Of a stretch of 23,417 nucleotides of DNA, positions 5,539-13,982 are shown in pieces. Below the pieces are notes generated by a model. That model had not been told where the DNA came from. It did no database searches and worked only from the letters and a program-made list of their open reading frames with translations. The stretch comes from a virus: positions 1 to 23,417 of the IMG/VR virus record IMGVR_UViG_3300025110_000134; one strand, 5' to 3'. Within the stretch, counting starts at the first letter, position 1; each line of letters begins with the position of its first letter. The position numbers and the translations under genes were made by a program.

Positions 5539-8500
5539 TAGCTTCCTTCAGCACCATAGCCGTTGGCTAGGTATGAGAAGTTGCGGTCTTGACTAGACCC
5601 GCTGCTATTCTTAAAGTGTACTGTGAATCCTGTTCTAGATTCACTTGTTACTTCATAATAGTCACCTGTAGCCAAATTATTTGCAGTTATTCCTAATTTA
5701 GGTGTTTGATAGAAAGCCTTCGCATAAGTAACAGCTTTAGCACCTGCCCCAGAGCCATATGAATTACTCTCTGTTCTAGATTCAAACTGCAAAATATAGC
5801 CAAGTTCATCAACCATTGGTGTTTGATCGGCTGTTGTAGAAGAAAGATCAACCTTGAACTGAAATACTCGGCCTGTATAACGCCCTGATTCCATTGGAGT
5901 CCATACCCCATAAGTTTGTGAATTTTCCTGCAACATGTCGCTGCCATCTTCTAATAAGATTTTATCTGAATCTTCAGTGATGATGTCATCAGCAGCAGGT
6001 GCATCATTACTCTTTCTAAAATAAACATTAGCTGTTGTTTCATCTGGTAAGGTTCCATCAAAATCTGTCCACCTATCAATATTCGTTGTACGAGCATCTA
6101 ATGTATCATTCGGTAATAAGCCTCTTGTTGTTAATGTACGCTTAAAAATAACTGTAAATACAGCACCTAAATCTACAACGTTATTAAAGAAATAAGTTCC
6201 TGAAGTGTTTAGAGAACCAAGAAAATCTATAGAGGCCCAATCATCAATATCGTCTGGTTCATCATCCCAGAAGTCAGTGCCATCAAGTACTAAAGCATCA
6301 TATTCAGAAACATATATCACCTTATCTTTTTGACCTTGGAAAGGTGGGCTGTCTGTATCTTCTCTTCTTACGGTTTGGTTTAAGCGTGGAAGATTATCAG
6401 GCAAATCAATAGTTGCACTTGCTTCATTTGCACTCTTATTACCATTCTTATCTTTAAATTTCACCATGTATTCGCCTTCAATAATTGGTAAAACAACAGC
6501 GTCAGTATTTGTTTGAACCTCTCTTAATAACGTACTATCTGACCATGTTCCTGTACCATCTGTTTTTGAAGAATGGCGAATAATGGAAGTTAAATCAGAA
6601 GTATTACCACCCCAAGTAGAAGGAATACCGTATCTGAAAGTTACTTCGTCTTTACTAGACGCTTGAATACTTACCCTCTCAGGATCAGGAGGTAATTCAA
6701 TAGGGGTTGGATCATCATCACCTGGCCCACCACCAGAGTCAGGAGTAGGCACGACAATTGTCTGCTTTGTCCAAGGCGATGTTCTGCTAATTGGTGCAGG
6801 CCCAACAGCTCTAATTTCAACAGTTAAAGAAGTTCCCGAAGCTAAACTATCAATATCAAGAATAGTGTTAGAGCTAGTAATTACTGTGTAATTACCCTCA
6901 CCTATTTTCCATTTAATTTCATAATTAACACTTGCCCCATTAGTTCCTCTAGACCAGTTCCATGTAATTCTGTTTACGGTATTATTGTTAATTCGTATTT
7001 CAGAGAAAGACCAAGTTAATCCGGTAACACTATTTGGCGCATCATCAAATGTAGTTACATCTTCAAATTCAAGAGCTGTTCCTGTATCTGCTGTTGAATA
7101 AATACTGTCATTAAATTCTGTAGCTGTAATTGTATAAGTTCCATCGCCTTTTTCATCAATAGATAAACATCTAAATTTCTCTTCTGTTACTGCTGTAGAA
7201 GAGATTGACCATACAGATTGTGCTTGAGGTGCTGCACTGAAAGCAGAACAAGTAATAACGGCCCCAGCAACAGAACTAATATCTCTTATCTCTCTATCAC
7301 CATCAGGCATAATGCAAGTTATTTGATGATTAGTACCACTAGGCAAAGAAATAGTCTGATCACAAGTTATAGCTGTTGTTGTTGCACTTGAGACTCTTCC
7401 TGCTAATCTTGCGCCTTGACGCATTTCATCAGCTATTGCAAAAACTTGCCCAGGGAAAACTGCAACACCTTCTAATCCTGTAGAAAAACTAACTACCCCT
7501 TTGTCTAATTCTTCTACAGCCATTAACCAACGGCCTAATCTTTGTGCCTGCCATTTAGAAGTGCAACCAAACGCAAATAGCTCCTTATTTTGATACCCAT
7601 ATTTAGTAATTAAATTATAATCTTCTACAACTATAAAATTAGGTTTATAAAAATTATCTGGATCATTATATCTAACTCTAATTGATGTACTTCTTGTTTT
7701 AAGTGATGTACCTGAATAGGTAAAAACACCACCAATTACGCTTGAATTAGTGTAAAGATGAACAGGATCAATATCAGTCCCGTCAAGGTTTCCATGATCT
7801 CCTGTTAACTGTATCTTGTTTGAAGCCCAATATGTCATTCCACGGAAAGCACTAGCTAAATCTCTAATAACAGAATATGCATCGTTTTGGCTTCCTATTA
7901 ATGTATTAATTGCAAATCTTGGTTCCTGTGTTCCGTCTGGAGTTGTTACTAATTGATTTGCATATTGACAAAGCGGGTATAGATCGATCCAATTTAGATT
8001 TGATGCTGCAACAAAATCACCTGCTCCCCAAATATTATTGGTACACATTGCATAGAAAATACTTACAGGGCATGTTGTCCAACGGGTAGATAAGGAACCA
8101 TCAAAACTTAAGCCATCTATAAAATCTAGGCTTCCATCTTCTCTAACATCACAATTATTAGGTATGCCCACTTTTACGCCCTTCACTAAATATGCCCTAG
8201 TCGGCAGAGCATTGAATTGTTTTGTCGAAAGGCTTAACCCAACACATGCGGTATAAGGGTACGCACTTCTAAGCTCTTGTTTTTCAATTAAGCTTGTCCA
8301 AAAAACTCTATTTCCCCTGTGTGTTTCTAAAGGGGTATCTTCTGGCAAATCATCGAAAGAAGTATATTTGACTTCAAAATCATCCTCATCCCGTGTGATT
8401 TTTTCTACTTTTATATTCCACGGGCCTATTCCTGGAAGTTGTATTTTAGGCGTTTTTAATTGATAGTCACTTGTTGAAATACCTGTTAAATTTTTTACCC

Positions 8501-8990
8501 ATACTGGTTCCCCATAACTGCCACCTTGATCCTGAATATAAACACGTAAACGAATAGTTGCATTGAATAATTGCCCTTTTGCCAAACCTTCTCTTGCAGA
8601 AGCAAATAAGGAAGGAACAGAGAAAAGTAATTGTATAGATTCAACTTCAGTATCTGTTATTTGTCTAACAACCCTACCGCCGCCATAATCACGAGATGAA
8701 ACTAAATTGCTAGAGTTTAAAGTTTCACTATAATTTGAACCTATTTCTGTATTTATATTTGTAAGAGTAGAAACCCCATTATCTGAATATCCGCTAAGTT
8801 TGCCTTGTGTAGATGTTCCAAGCCTGAAATCCCAATTAACACTATCTGTATCAAAATTGTCTGTTCCATCAGCCGCTTTTATCGGAGTTTCGTTTAGGTA
8901 GACTCCTTTATCAGCGCCAACAATTCCTTCAATAGTACCTTCACAAAGAAGATCAATAATTTTAATTGTAGAGGTGGAATTTAAGCCCAT
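5538..8990 (-). CDS. J: gpJ-like tail tip / host specificity protein (1150 aa)
   Basis: The protein caps the tail tip and contacts the host receptor. The N-terminal 620 residues follow lambda gpJ closely in motif order: LLCEGTIEGIV near the start, a GG-RVVRQIT stretch, SIFYAMCTNNIWGAG in the middle, and AFGCTSKWQAQRLGRW near 477 followed by VSFSTGLEGVAVFPGQVFAI. Fibronectin type III-like domains follow at about 655-745 and 770-865, separated by a Gly/Asp/Pro-rich linker (PDSGGGPGDDDPTP). The last 280 residues are beta-rich and look unrelated to lambda's tip, as expected for the receptor-binding part. Length is close to lambda gpJ (1132). The ATG at 8990 lies 9 bases after the gpI-like stop. 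The gpJ assignment is firm; the receptor is unknown. Confidence 0.95.
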   Translation of the reverse strand: MGLNSTSTIKIIDLLCEGTIEGIVGADKGVYLNETPIKAADGTDNFDTDSVNWDFRLGTSTQGKLSGYSDNGVSTLTNINTEIGSNYSETLNSSNLVSSRDYGGGRVVRQITDTEVESIQLLFSVPSLFASAREGLAKGQLFNATIRLRVYIQDQGGSYGEPVWVKNLTGISTSDYQLKTPKIQLPGIGPWNIKVEKITRDEDDFEVKYTSFDDLPEDTPLETHRGNRVFWTSLIEKQELRSAYPYTACVGLSLSTKQFNALPTRAYLVKGVKVGIPNNCDVREDGSLDFIDGLSFDGSLSTRWTTCPVSIFYAMCTNNIWGAGDFVAASNLNWIDLYPLCQYANQLVTTPDGTQEPRFAINTLIGSQNDAYSVIRDLASAFRGMTYWASNKIQLTGDHGNLDGTDIDPVHLYTNSSVIGGVFTYSGTSLKTRSTSIRVRYNDPDNFYKPNFIVVEDYNLITKYGYQNKELFAFGCTSKWQAQRLGRWLMAVEELDKGVVSFSTGLEGVAVFPGQVFAIADEMRQGARLAGRVSSATTTAITCDQTISLPSGTNHQITCIMPDGDREIRDISSVAGAVITCSAFSAAPQAQSVWSISSTAVTEEKFRCLSIDEKGDGTYTITATEFNDSIYSTADTGTALEFEDVTTFDDAPNSVTGLTWSFSEIRINNNTVNRITWNWSRGTNGASVNYEIKWKIGEGNYTVITSSNTILDIDSLASGTSLTVEIRAVGPAPISRTSPWTKQTIVVPTPDSGGGPGDDDPTPIELPPDPERVSIQASSKDEVTFRYGIPSTWGGNTSDLTSIIRHSSKTDGTGTWSDSTLLREVQTNTDAVVLPIIEGEYMVKFKDKNGNKSANEASATIDLPDNLPRLNQTVRREDTDSPPFQGQKDKVIYVSEYDALVLDGTDFWDDEPDDIDDWASIDFLGSLNTSGTYFFNNVVDLGAVFTVIFKRTLTTRGLLPNDTLDARTTNIDRWTDFDGTLPDETTANVYFRKSNDAPAADDIITEDSDKILLEDGSDMLQENSQTYGVWTPMESGRYTGRVFQFKVDLSSTTADQTPMVDELGYILQFESRTESNSYGSGAGAKAVTYAKAFYQTPKLGITANNLATGDYYEVTSESRTGFTVHFKNSSGSSQDRNFSYLANGYGAEGS

Positions 8991-8999
8991 TGTTCTTAA

Positions 9000-10286
9000 T
9001 TATCTTGGTAAAAGATTATAACCATATTGCTTTATTCTAAGTGTATTTATATTTGTATCACAGCTATAATTCTTTATTTGTATAATAAAATCATACCTAT
9101 CCCCGTTTCTTAATTTCCCCACTGGGAACCAATGCGCCCATCTATACTCTTGTGATCCTGTCATTAATCCTTGAACTGTAATAGGAATAGTATTAACATC
9201 TCTGCTTCCTTCTTGACTACGAATAATAAGTTCAAATTGTATGTATCCTTCAACTTTAGTTGAATTTTCATCTCCTACTCGTGCATATAATCCATTATTT
9301 AATTCAAACGCGCACATGAAATATTTATAGCTGGTTCTGCCTGTCATCTCACAAAGAAAATAGTGATAAAATTGCCTGCCTGTTTGAGTTATATTTACAT
9401 GTTGAGGTGAAAATAAAGACTGATTTTGGTTAAGTAAAACCGCTGCACCTCCAAGTTGACCAGGAGCATAAGTTCTTGATTGAATACCGCTTGTACTATT
9501 CCAACCGCTATCTAATTTTTGGCCTTGAACTCTAATTGTGTCAGGAGATGGAACCCCAATCCATTCGTTTAGAGGATCAGATTCATCAGCTACTTCTATA
9601 TCAGCAGAAATAATATGACTACCTATTAAAGCCTTCCCAAAACAAACAGGAATAGTAGCTCCTGCCCCTACCGAGTTAGCTGCGCCTGTATAGGCATAAC
9701 TTTGTCTGCCATCTGCTCCTCTTATTAATGATTCTGGGCCGCTATCTCTAACAGCACCCACACGTTCTGTTATTTGTTGAGGAGCAAGTGCTTGACTAAT
9801 ACCCCCTAATGCCATTGCAATACCAATATTCCCTCCAATTGCTATAGCAGAAGCAGTTGTTCCTGAAACTATCGCTCCTGATGCACCTGCCCCAAAGCCA
9901 AAACCTCCGCCAGCTCCAAGGGCAGCACTACCTCCAAGCGTGAAATATGCCAACCCGATCAAAGCCGCACCCATTAAAATTTGATCGAATCCGTCACCAC
10001 TACCAGCAATAACAGGAGCAATGATTAAATCCTTGCTACCCAAAGGCAGCAACATATCATCTAATGTAAATTCTGTTTCTGATTGAATAACTTTATAGCC
10101 GACACCATTCTTTTTTGATTCAAGTAATTCTTTCCTAAATTCAGGGTAATTAAGAGCAAGTAACCTTATTGCATCGACAGGGGTACGCAACCCATGATAT
10201 TCATGAATAGCACCGAATTGTTCCCCTAATTCATCTAGGAGTATTACCCGCTGCATACCTGAAAATTGCCTCCGTTCTTTTGACAT
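9000..10286 (-). CDS. gpI-like tail assembly protein with a large C-terminal extension (428 aa)
   Basis: The first half matches the lambda gpI family. A short domain begins at M11 (MQRVILLDELGEQFGAIHEY, TPVDAIRLLALNYPEF). A Gly/Ala-rich hydrophobic region runs from about 90 to 168 and ends in ALGGISQALAPQQ. The family's ATIPVCFGKALIGSHIISADI block spans about 209-230. Lambda gpI is about 223 residues, so residues 240-428 are an added beta-rich, aromatic and Cys-containing domain (FYHYFLCEMTGRTSYKYFMC) that I do not recognise. The start is uncertain: ATG 10286 has no Shine-Dalgarno sequence, and ATG 10256 begins the conserved domain with a GGAGG 12 bases upstream. The gene overlaps the NlpC/P60 gene by 56 bases and directly precedes gpJ, as in lambda. 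Confidence 0.85.
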   Translation of the reverse strand: MSKERRQFSGMQRVILLDELGEQFGAIHEYHGLRTPVDAIRLLALNYPEFRKELLESKKNGVGYKVIQSETEFTLDDMLLPLGSKDLIIAPVIAGSGDGFDQILMGAALIGLAYFTLGGSAALGAGGGFGFGAGASGAIVSGTTASAIAIGGNIGIAMALGGISQALAPQQITERVGAVRDSGPESLIRGADGRQSYAYTGAANSVGAGATIPVCFGKALIGSHIISADIEVADESDPLNEWIGVPSPDTIRVQGQKLDSGWNSTSGIQSRTYAPGQLGGAAVLLNQNQSLFSPQHVNITQTGRQFYHYFLCEMTGRTSYKYFMCAFELNNGLYARVGDENSTKVEGYIQFELIIRSQEGSRDVNTIPITVQGLMTGSQEYRWAHWFPVGKLRNGDRYDFIIQIKNYSCDTNINTLRIKQYGYNLLPR

Positions 10287-10620
10287 AGTAGGCGCTAAAT
10301 GGTTCTATGCGGGATAACGAGTTCCTTTTTTGATGCAAAATTCTTTCGTTTGGTAAGAGAATCGCTGCGTGCATTGGGGTCTTAGTACCAATACGCATTA
10401 ACAGGACATCATTTGGTAAGCGCTCATTAAGTGGAATTTCTATAAATCCTTTTTTAGGAAGTTGATCTAAAAAAATACTTTCACAAGTTTCTAATTTCAA
10501 CGGTCTTATATATTCAGGCAATTGTATTCCTAAGAGTTGGTAATAATTTTTTAATAAGGAATAGCAATCTGTTGTGCCATAGTCCCATTCAAGCCCAACT
10601 AAGGATTGATAATTAACCAT
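10231..10620 (-). CDS. NlpC/P60 domain protein, C-terminal half of gpK (129 aa)
   Basis: This is a cysteine peptidase-fold protein expected to cut peptidoglycan peptides or serve in tail-tip assembly. The NlpC/P60 signature is visible: TTDCYSLLKNYY with the catalytic Cys at C19, MHAAILL with H84, and a possible third polar residue at H96 in RILHQ. In lambda, gpK carries an N-terminal JAMM domain and a C-terminal NlpC/P60 domain in one chain; here the two are separate genes in different frames overlapping by 22 bases. The ATG at 10620 is preceded by only a weak AGAAGA. Overlaps on both sides suggest translational coupling. The length equals a minimal NlpC/P60 domain, so nothing seems truncated. 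Confidence 0.88.
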   Translation of the reverse strand: MVNYQSLVGLEWDYGTTDCYSLLKNYYQLLGIQLPEYIRPLKLETCESIFLDQLPKKGFIEIPLNERLPNDVLLMRIGTKTPMHAAILLPNERILHQKRNSLSRIEPFSAYYVKRTEAIFRYAAGNTPR

Positions 10621-10907
10621 TTATCTTCTGGTATTAGATAAATATGCCACGGGATTTTAGTACGAGCACAAGCTTGTTTGTCAGCAGGACTTGCTGGCCC
10701 TCCTTTTGGATGGGAGTGAACAATTGCCTCTATCTTCCCATTCTGTCGTGCTTTTATATAGTCTCTAGGTTCAAGGATAAAATCATTATCTGGTTTGTCA
10801 GCCATATTTCTACAGGGCCAATATTTACCCTTTACTACAACACCACAAGCTTCTTTAGGTGTATCTTTTAAAGCGTGTTCTTTTGCCTTACATCTGAAGT
10901 CTTGCAC
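10599..10907 (-). CDS. JAMM/Mov34 metallopeptidase, N-terminal half of gpK (102 aa)
   Basis: The JAMM zinc-peptidase residues are present: E19 in TPKEACGVVV, H64 and H66 in IVHSHP, S73 and D76 in SPADKQAC. The fold corresponds to the N-terminal domain of lambda gpK. I place the start at GTG 10907. The frame remains open upstream to 11000, but that part is antigenically meaningless overlap with the gpL-like coding region, whereas GGAGG sits 8 bases before the GTG and the family's homology begins just after it. The gene overlaps the gpL-like gene by 20 bases and the NlpC/P60 gene by 22. Its role is presumably tail-tip maturation together with the NlpC/P60 partner; the substrate is not known from sequence. 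Confidence 0.87.
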   Translation of the reverse strand: MQDFRCKAKEHALKDTPKEACGVVVKGKYWPCRNMADKPDNDFILEPRDYIKARQNGKIEAIVHSHPKGGPASPADKQACARTKIPWHIYLIPEDKWLIINP

Positions 10908-11913
10908 TTGGGAATCCTCCAAAAGGCAAATCAGTGTTGCCTGGAAATTTAGCAGCACAATCTGAATATTTATGTCCACAAGTTGAATCTGATCCTGCAT
11001 AAGTGCATTCAGTCCCTCTAAATATCCAAGGACAATGTTCTAAAACTTGACGACGAGGGAGACGTACATTTAACAGGTCCATCTTTGTAGACAATTCAAA
11101 TTGAACAGCGTTTATAGTTTCAGATACAACTCGATCTATATACCAAGTATCATCACCTTCAGCGATTGCCGTAGGATCGGCTGTTGTATTTGTACCGCTT
11201 GTAAAATTAACAGCATCTAAGAATTTTTTAAAAGTAGTTATTCTGACGATCTTTGCATTTAATGGATTATAAGCAGTCATTAAAGCAGATATGACACTGT
11301 TAGCATTAGCGATTGTAAAAGTTGGCCTTGGTAATGTTCCTGTTGTTGATCTTTTAAATCCAGTCATTTCGCAAGGCACAGCACTATATGTAATCGAGTT
11401 GAAAACTATGTCTCCATGTATTTCATTTGTACCTGAGTGGTAGTAATAAATAGTGTCTGTTCCGTTAACAGCCAAGGTCATATGTAATTGGAATAATTCA
11501 ATAACTGCTGATGGTTCGAGTAATTGAATTTGTTCTTGAACTGTATTAGGTACGGCTGCTGTTGTGAAAGTGTATGCAAGGGCATCGTCTGTATTGATTT
11601 TGCTTTCAATGCCTGCATATGATTCCCCAGCAGCATTATCAAAAGCTGTTGCATCAATGAAGACGTAATATTGAGTAGACGCTAATAAATCACTACTAGG
11701 ATTAACAGTAATAGTAGTTGTACCCGTTCCTGTAACTTGTCCGCTAGTTACATCAATAGTCTCTACAACAGAATCATCTGCATATTTATAAATAACAATA
11801 TTGCCGGTTTCTCTATCAACTGCTTCTGAAAAAACAAGAACAATATTAGAATTTGTTGCTACGTTTCTTGCTGTGGTAGCAGGTGTTGAACTTGATAAAG
11901 TTGGTGCGGTCAT
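10888..11913 (-). CDS. gpL-like minor tail protein with N-terminal Ig-like domain (341 aa)
   Basis: Residues about 122-341 match the lambda gpL family: VQEQIQLLEPSAVIELFQL, a core with VPCEMTGFKRSTTGTLPRP, and the C-terminal Cys module. The cysteines are C294, C303, C312 and C319, spaced as in the gpL family, where this module binds an iron-sulphur cluster; it ends in LPFGGFP. Residues 1-120 are an added Ig-like domain of the SbsA/Big_5 type (SSSTPATTARNVATNSNIVL, VFSEAVD, LLASTQYYVFIDATAF). Lambda gpL is 232 residues and lacks this part. Such domains commonly bind carbohydrate or decorate virions. The ATG overlaps the gpM-like stop (ATGA). gpL helps build the tail tip between gpM and gpJ. 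Confidence 0.9.
   Translation of the reverse strand: MTAPTLSSSTPATTARNVATNSNIVLVFSEAVDRETGNIVIYKYADDSVVETIDVTSGQVTGTGTTTITVNPSSDLLASTQYYVFIDATAFDNAAGESYAGIESKINTDDALAYTFTTAAVPNTVQEQIQLLEPSAVIELFQLHMTLAVNGTDTIYYYHSGTNEIHGDIVFNSITYSAVPCEMTGFKRSTTGTLPRPTFTIANANSVISALMTAYNPLNAKIVRITTFKKFLDAVNFTSGTNTTADPTAIAEGDDTWYIDRVVSETINAVQFELSTKMDLLNVRLPRRQVLEHCPWIFRGTECTYAGSDSTCGHKYSDCAAKFPGNTDLPFGGFPSARLQM
10916..10920 (-). promoter_or_regulatory. Strong Shine-Dalgarno setting the GTG start of the JAMM gene
   Basis: GGAGG on the minus strand lies 8 bases before GTG 10907, inside the last codons of the gpL-like gene. Most genes in this window have weak or no Shine-Dalgarno sequences, so this one is a good guide to the true start. 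Confidence 0.75.
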
Positions 11914-12251
11914 GCTTCAGCTACCTGTTCAAAAGATGCTGTAATTGTTGATAAATTTGCATAGGGTAAAACCCGGCTCCATTCTCTACAAATATATTTA
12001 GAGCTTGATGATTCACCGGGTGCAGTATAATCAAAGTTCTCAACACCTGCCCTAGCATCTAGAAAAGTTTCTATTTCATCAGCATCAGTATCACTTAGAT
12101 TATTCCAATTAAAATTCCAAATTTTAAGGTTTTGATTAATACCAAAGGTTGAACGTTGAGAATATCCCGCAAATTGTGCAGTTCTTGTATTAGGTCGGCT
12201 TATCTTGCTTGCACTGTAAGAAGGTGCAACTGTAGTTGGGAAATTAGCCAT
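11910..12251 (-). CDS. gpM-like minor tail protein (113 aa)
   Basis: Size and motifs match the lambda gpM family (109 residues in lambda): an N-terminal PSYSASKISRPNTRTAQFAG segment, IWNFNWNNLSDTDADEIETF in the middle, and a conserved NFDYTAPGE block. gpM connects the tape measure and tail tip during initiator assembly. It lies 3 bases after the tape measure stop and is coupled to the gpL-like gene by an ATGA overlap. The order H-M-L-K-I-J is fully conserved here. Confidence 0.9.
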   Translation of the reverse strand: MANFPTTVAPSYSASKISRPNTRTAQFAGYSQRSTFGINQNLKIWNFNWNNLSDTDADEIETFLDARAGVENFDYTAPGESSSSKYICREWSRVLPYANLSTITASFEQVAEA

Positions 12252-12254
12252 AGT

Positions 12255-13982
12255 TTAGGTATATAGAAGGCCTCCGGGCATACGCTCTTTAACTAATTGC
12301 TTTTGTATTGCTGCGGCTATAGATTCTCCTAACTGTTTTGCTTCTCCACCATTAGCATTAACGTTTGATTCTGTTGCGTTAACACTCACATTTATATTTG
12401 TTGCCCCACCTATTTTATGGTTAGGTGTAATGTTTCCGCTTGATCGAGGTGTAAAGATTTCAGGCCCGCGCTCACCAACTACATAAGGGCTTCCACCTCT
12501 AACAGGGCCACCCGCAGCCATACCTGGAAGCGCGTAAGGAATACCCTTCCATCCAGAATTTCCACCTTTAAACATATTGCCGAACATTCCCGCTAATGGG
12601 CCTGTAATTGATTGCTGTATTTGAATACGAACCATATCAGCAATAATGCTATCGGCTAAAGACTTGAAATCCAGCTCCCCGGTAGTGATAAAGGAAACAA
12701 GAGCATCCTCCATTCCTTTTATTCCTTTTATTACTACGTCCGCCATCATTTCACCTGACGACTTTAAAGAGTCATTAAAAGACTTTAATTTTGATTGCAT
12801 TTGAGTGCCAAACGTTTTATCTAATTGCGTTTCTAATGCAGCGGCTTTTTCTGTTCCTTTTTGGTAATAATCTTCACCCGCTTCTGATTCACCAGAAATA
12901 AGCTTATTTAATTGTGGAATATTAGATTGAAACCTTGCTTTTGCTTCATCTACATAATCATCACCTAAAATTGCTCTTAAATTTTCTTTCTGTTGAGTTG
13001 TAAATCTAGTTCCAAGATCCTTAGCAATATTTACTCCACCACCTAATAATTTCTTTACCCATTCAGGGGTTAGCCTATCTACTGTCTCCATCATTTGTTT
13101 AACTCTATTTATTATCGTTTCGCCAAGTTTTCCTATTTCTTGGAATAATTTAGCAACACCAAAAACAGTTACAGCTATACCTCTAATAGCTCCCTCTACA
13201 AAATTAAAGAATCCAGACCAATCATTATCACTACCTAGAATGTCTCTAAAGACTTCAGTAATTGCATTTAAAGCTGGTAACAACGCATCAGAAAGTTGTT
13301 TTCTAAATCCATCAAAACCAAAACTTAGCATTGTTAATTGATCATTGAAATATTCAGCATTAGCCGCAAAGCCTTCACTTGTTTCATAGTTCCATTTATT
13401 TAAAGCATCACTTCCTTCATTCAACATTGGTATTAATTGCGCCCCTGATCGACCAAATATCTCCATTGCTAAAGCCGCCTTTGTTGCCCCGTTTGGCATA
13501 TCTCGAAAACGATCAGCAATATTTCCTAGTAGAACTTCAGAAGTCTTTAAGGTCCCGTCAGCATTTCTAACGCTAATACCTAAAGCCTCATAAGACTCTG
13601 AATAAGTTTTTATTCCTTGGTCAGCTTCCCTTTGTGATTGAGCTAAACGTCTTAAGCCTTTTTCTATAGTTGCTTGTTCAACACCTGCTAATTTTCCAGC
13701 GTTTACATAAGCTTGTAATTCATCAGCAGCTATTCCAGTTTGTCTGCTTAGTTTTCCAAAAGCATCGGCTTGATCTATCGCACCTTTAACAACTCTAGTA
13801 AAAGCGCCCGCCGTCAGAATCAAGGCCATTGCCTTAAACGCTGTATTAACGCTTAACGCTGCCATCCGAACATTTTTTAATCTTCCTTGTAATCCCTGCA
13901 TGGAATTACCCATGCGTTTTAAACCAGCTTGCCCCTTAGTCTTAAGAGACAGCAGCATATCAAATTTTGCACCTTTAGCCAT
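12255..13982 (-). CDS. Tail tape measure protein (575 aa)
   Basis: The protein sets tail length and is later ejected into the host. The N-terminal third is helical (KRMGNSMQGLQGRLKNVRM, SRQTGIAADELQAYVNAGKL), with hydrophobic patches near 45-65 and 265-285. The C-terminal part is of the lambda/HK97 tape-measure type, with VGERGPEIFTP near 509 and a final helix. At roughly 0.15 nm per residue the tail would be about 85 nm, shorter than lambda's (lambda gpH is 853 residues). It starts directly after the T-frame stop (TAAATG). No lysozyme or peptidase insertion is visible. Identity is secure from both sequence and position after the G/GT pair. Confidence 0.93.
   Translation of the reverse strand: MAKGAKFDMLLSLKTKGQAGLKRMGNSMQGLQGRLKNVRMAALSVNTAFKAMALILTAGAFTRVVKGAIDQADAFGKLSRQTGIAADELQAYVNAGKLAGVEQATIEKGLRRLAQSQREADQGIKTYSESYEALGISVRNADGTLKTSEVLLGNIADRFRDMPNGATKAALAMEIFGRSGAQLIPMLNEGSDALNKWNYETSEGFAANAEYFNDQLTMLSFGFDGFRKQLSDALLPALNAITEVFRDILGSDNDWSGFFNFVEGAIRGIAVTVFGVAKLFQEIGKLGETIINRVKQMMETVDRLTPEWVKKLLGGGVNIAKDLGTRFTTQQKENLRAILGDDYVDEAKARFQSNIPQLNKLISGESEAGEDYYQKGTEKAAALETQLDKTFGTQMQSKLKSFNDSLKSSGEMMADVVIKGIKGMEDALVSFITTGELDFKSLADSIIADMVRIQIQQSITGPLAGMFGNMFKGGNSGWKGIPYALPGMAAGGPVRGGSPYVVGERGPEIFTPRSSGNITPNHKIGGATNINVSVNATESNVNANGGEAKQLGESIAAAIQKQLVKERMPGGLLYT

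Noticed and set aside
5693-5947. 84-codon alternative minus-strand frame inside gpJ
   Set aside because: It lies wholly inside the strongly supported gpJ-like frame, has no Shine-Dalgarno sequence and no recognisable motif.
1284-8990. Diversity-generating retroelement targeting the fibres or gpJ
   Set aside because: No reverse transcriptase, template/variable repeat pair or adenine-biased variable C-terminus is visible in this window.
10599-11000. 133-residue version of the JAMM protein starting at 11000
   Set aside because: The first 31 residues are an out-of-frame overlap with the gpL Cys module, and a strong Shine-Dalgarno marks GTG 10907 instead.
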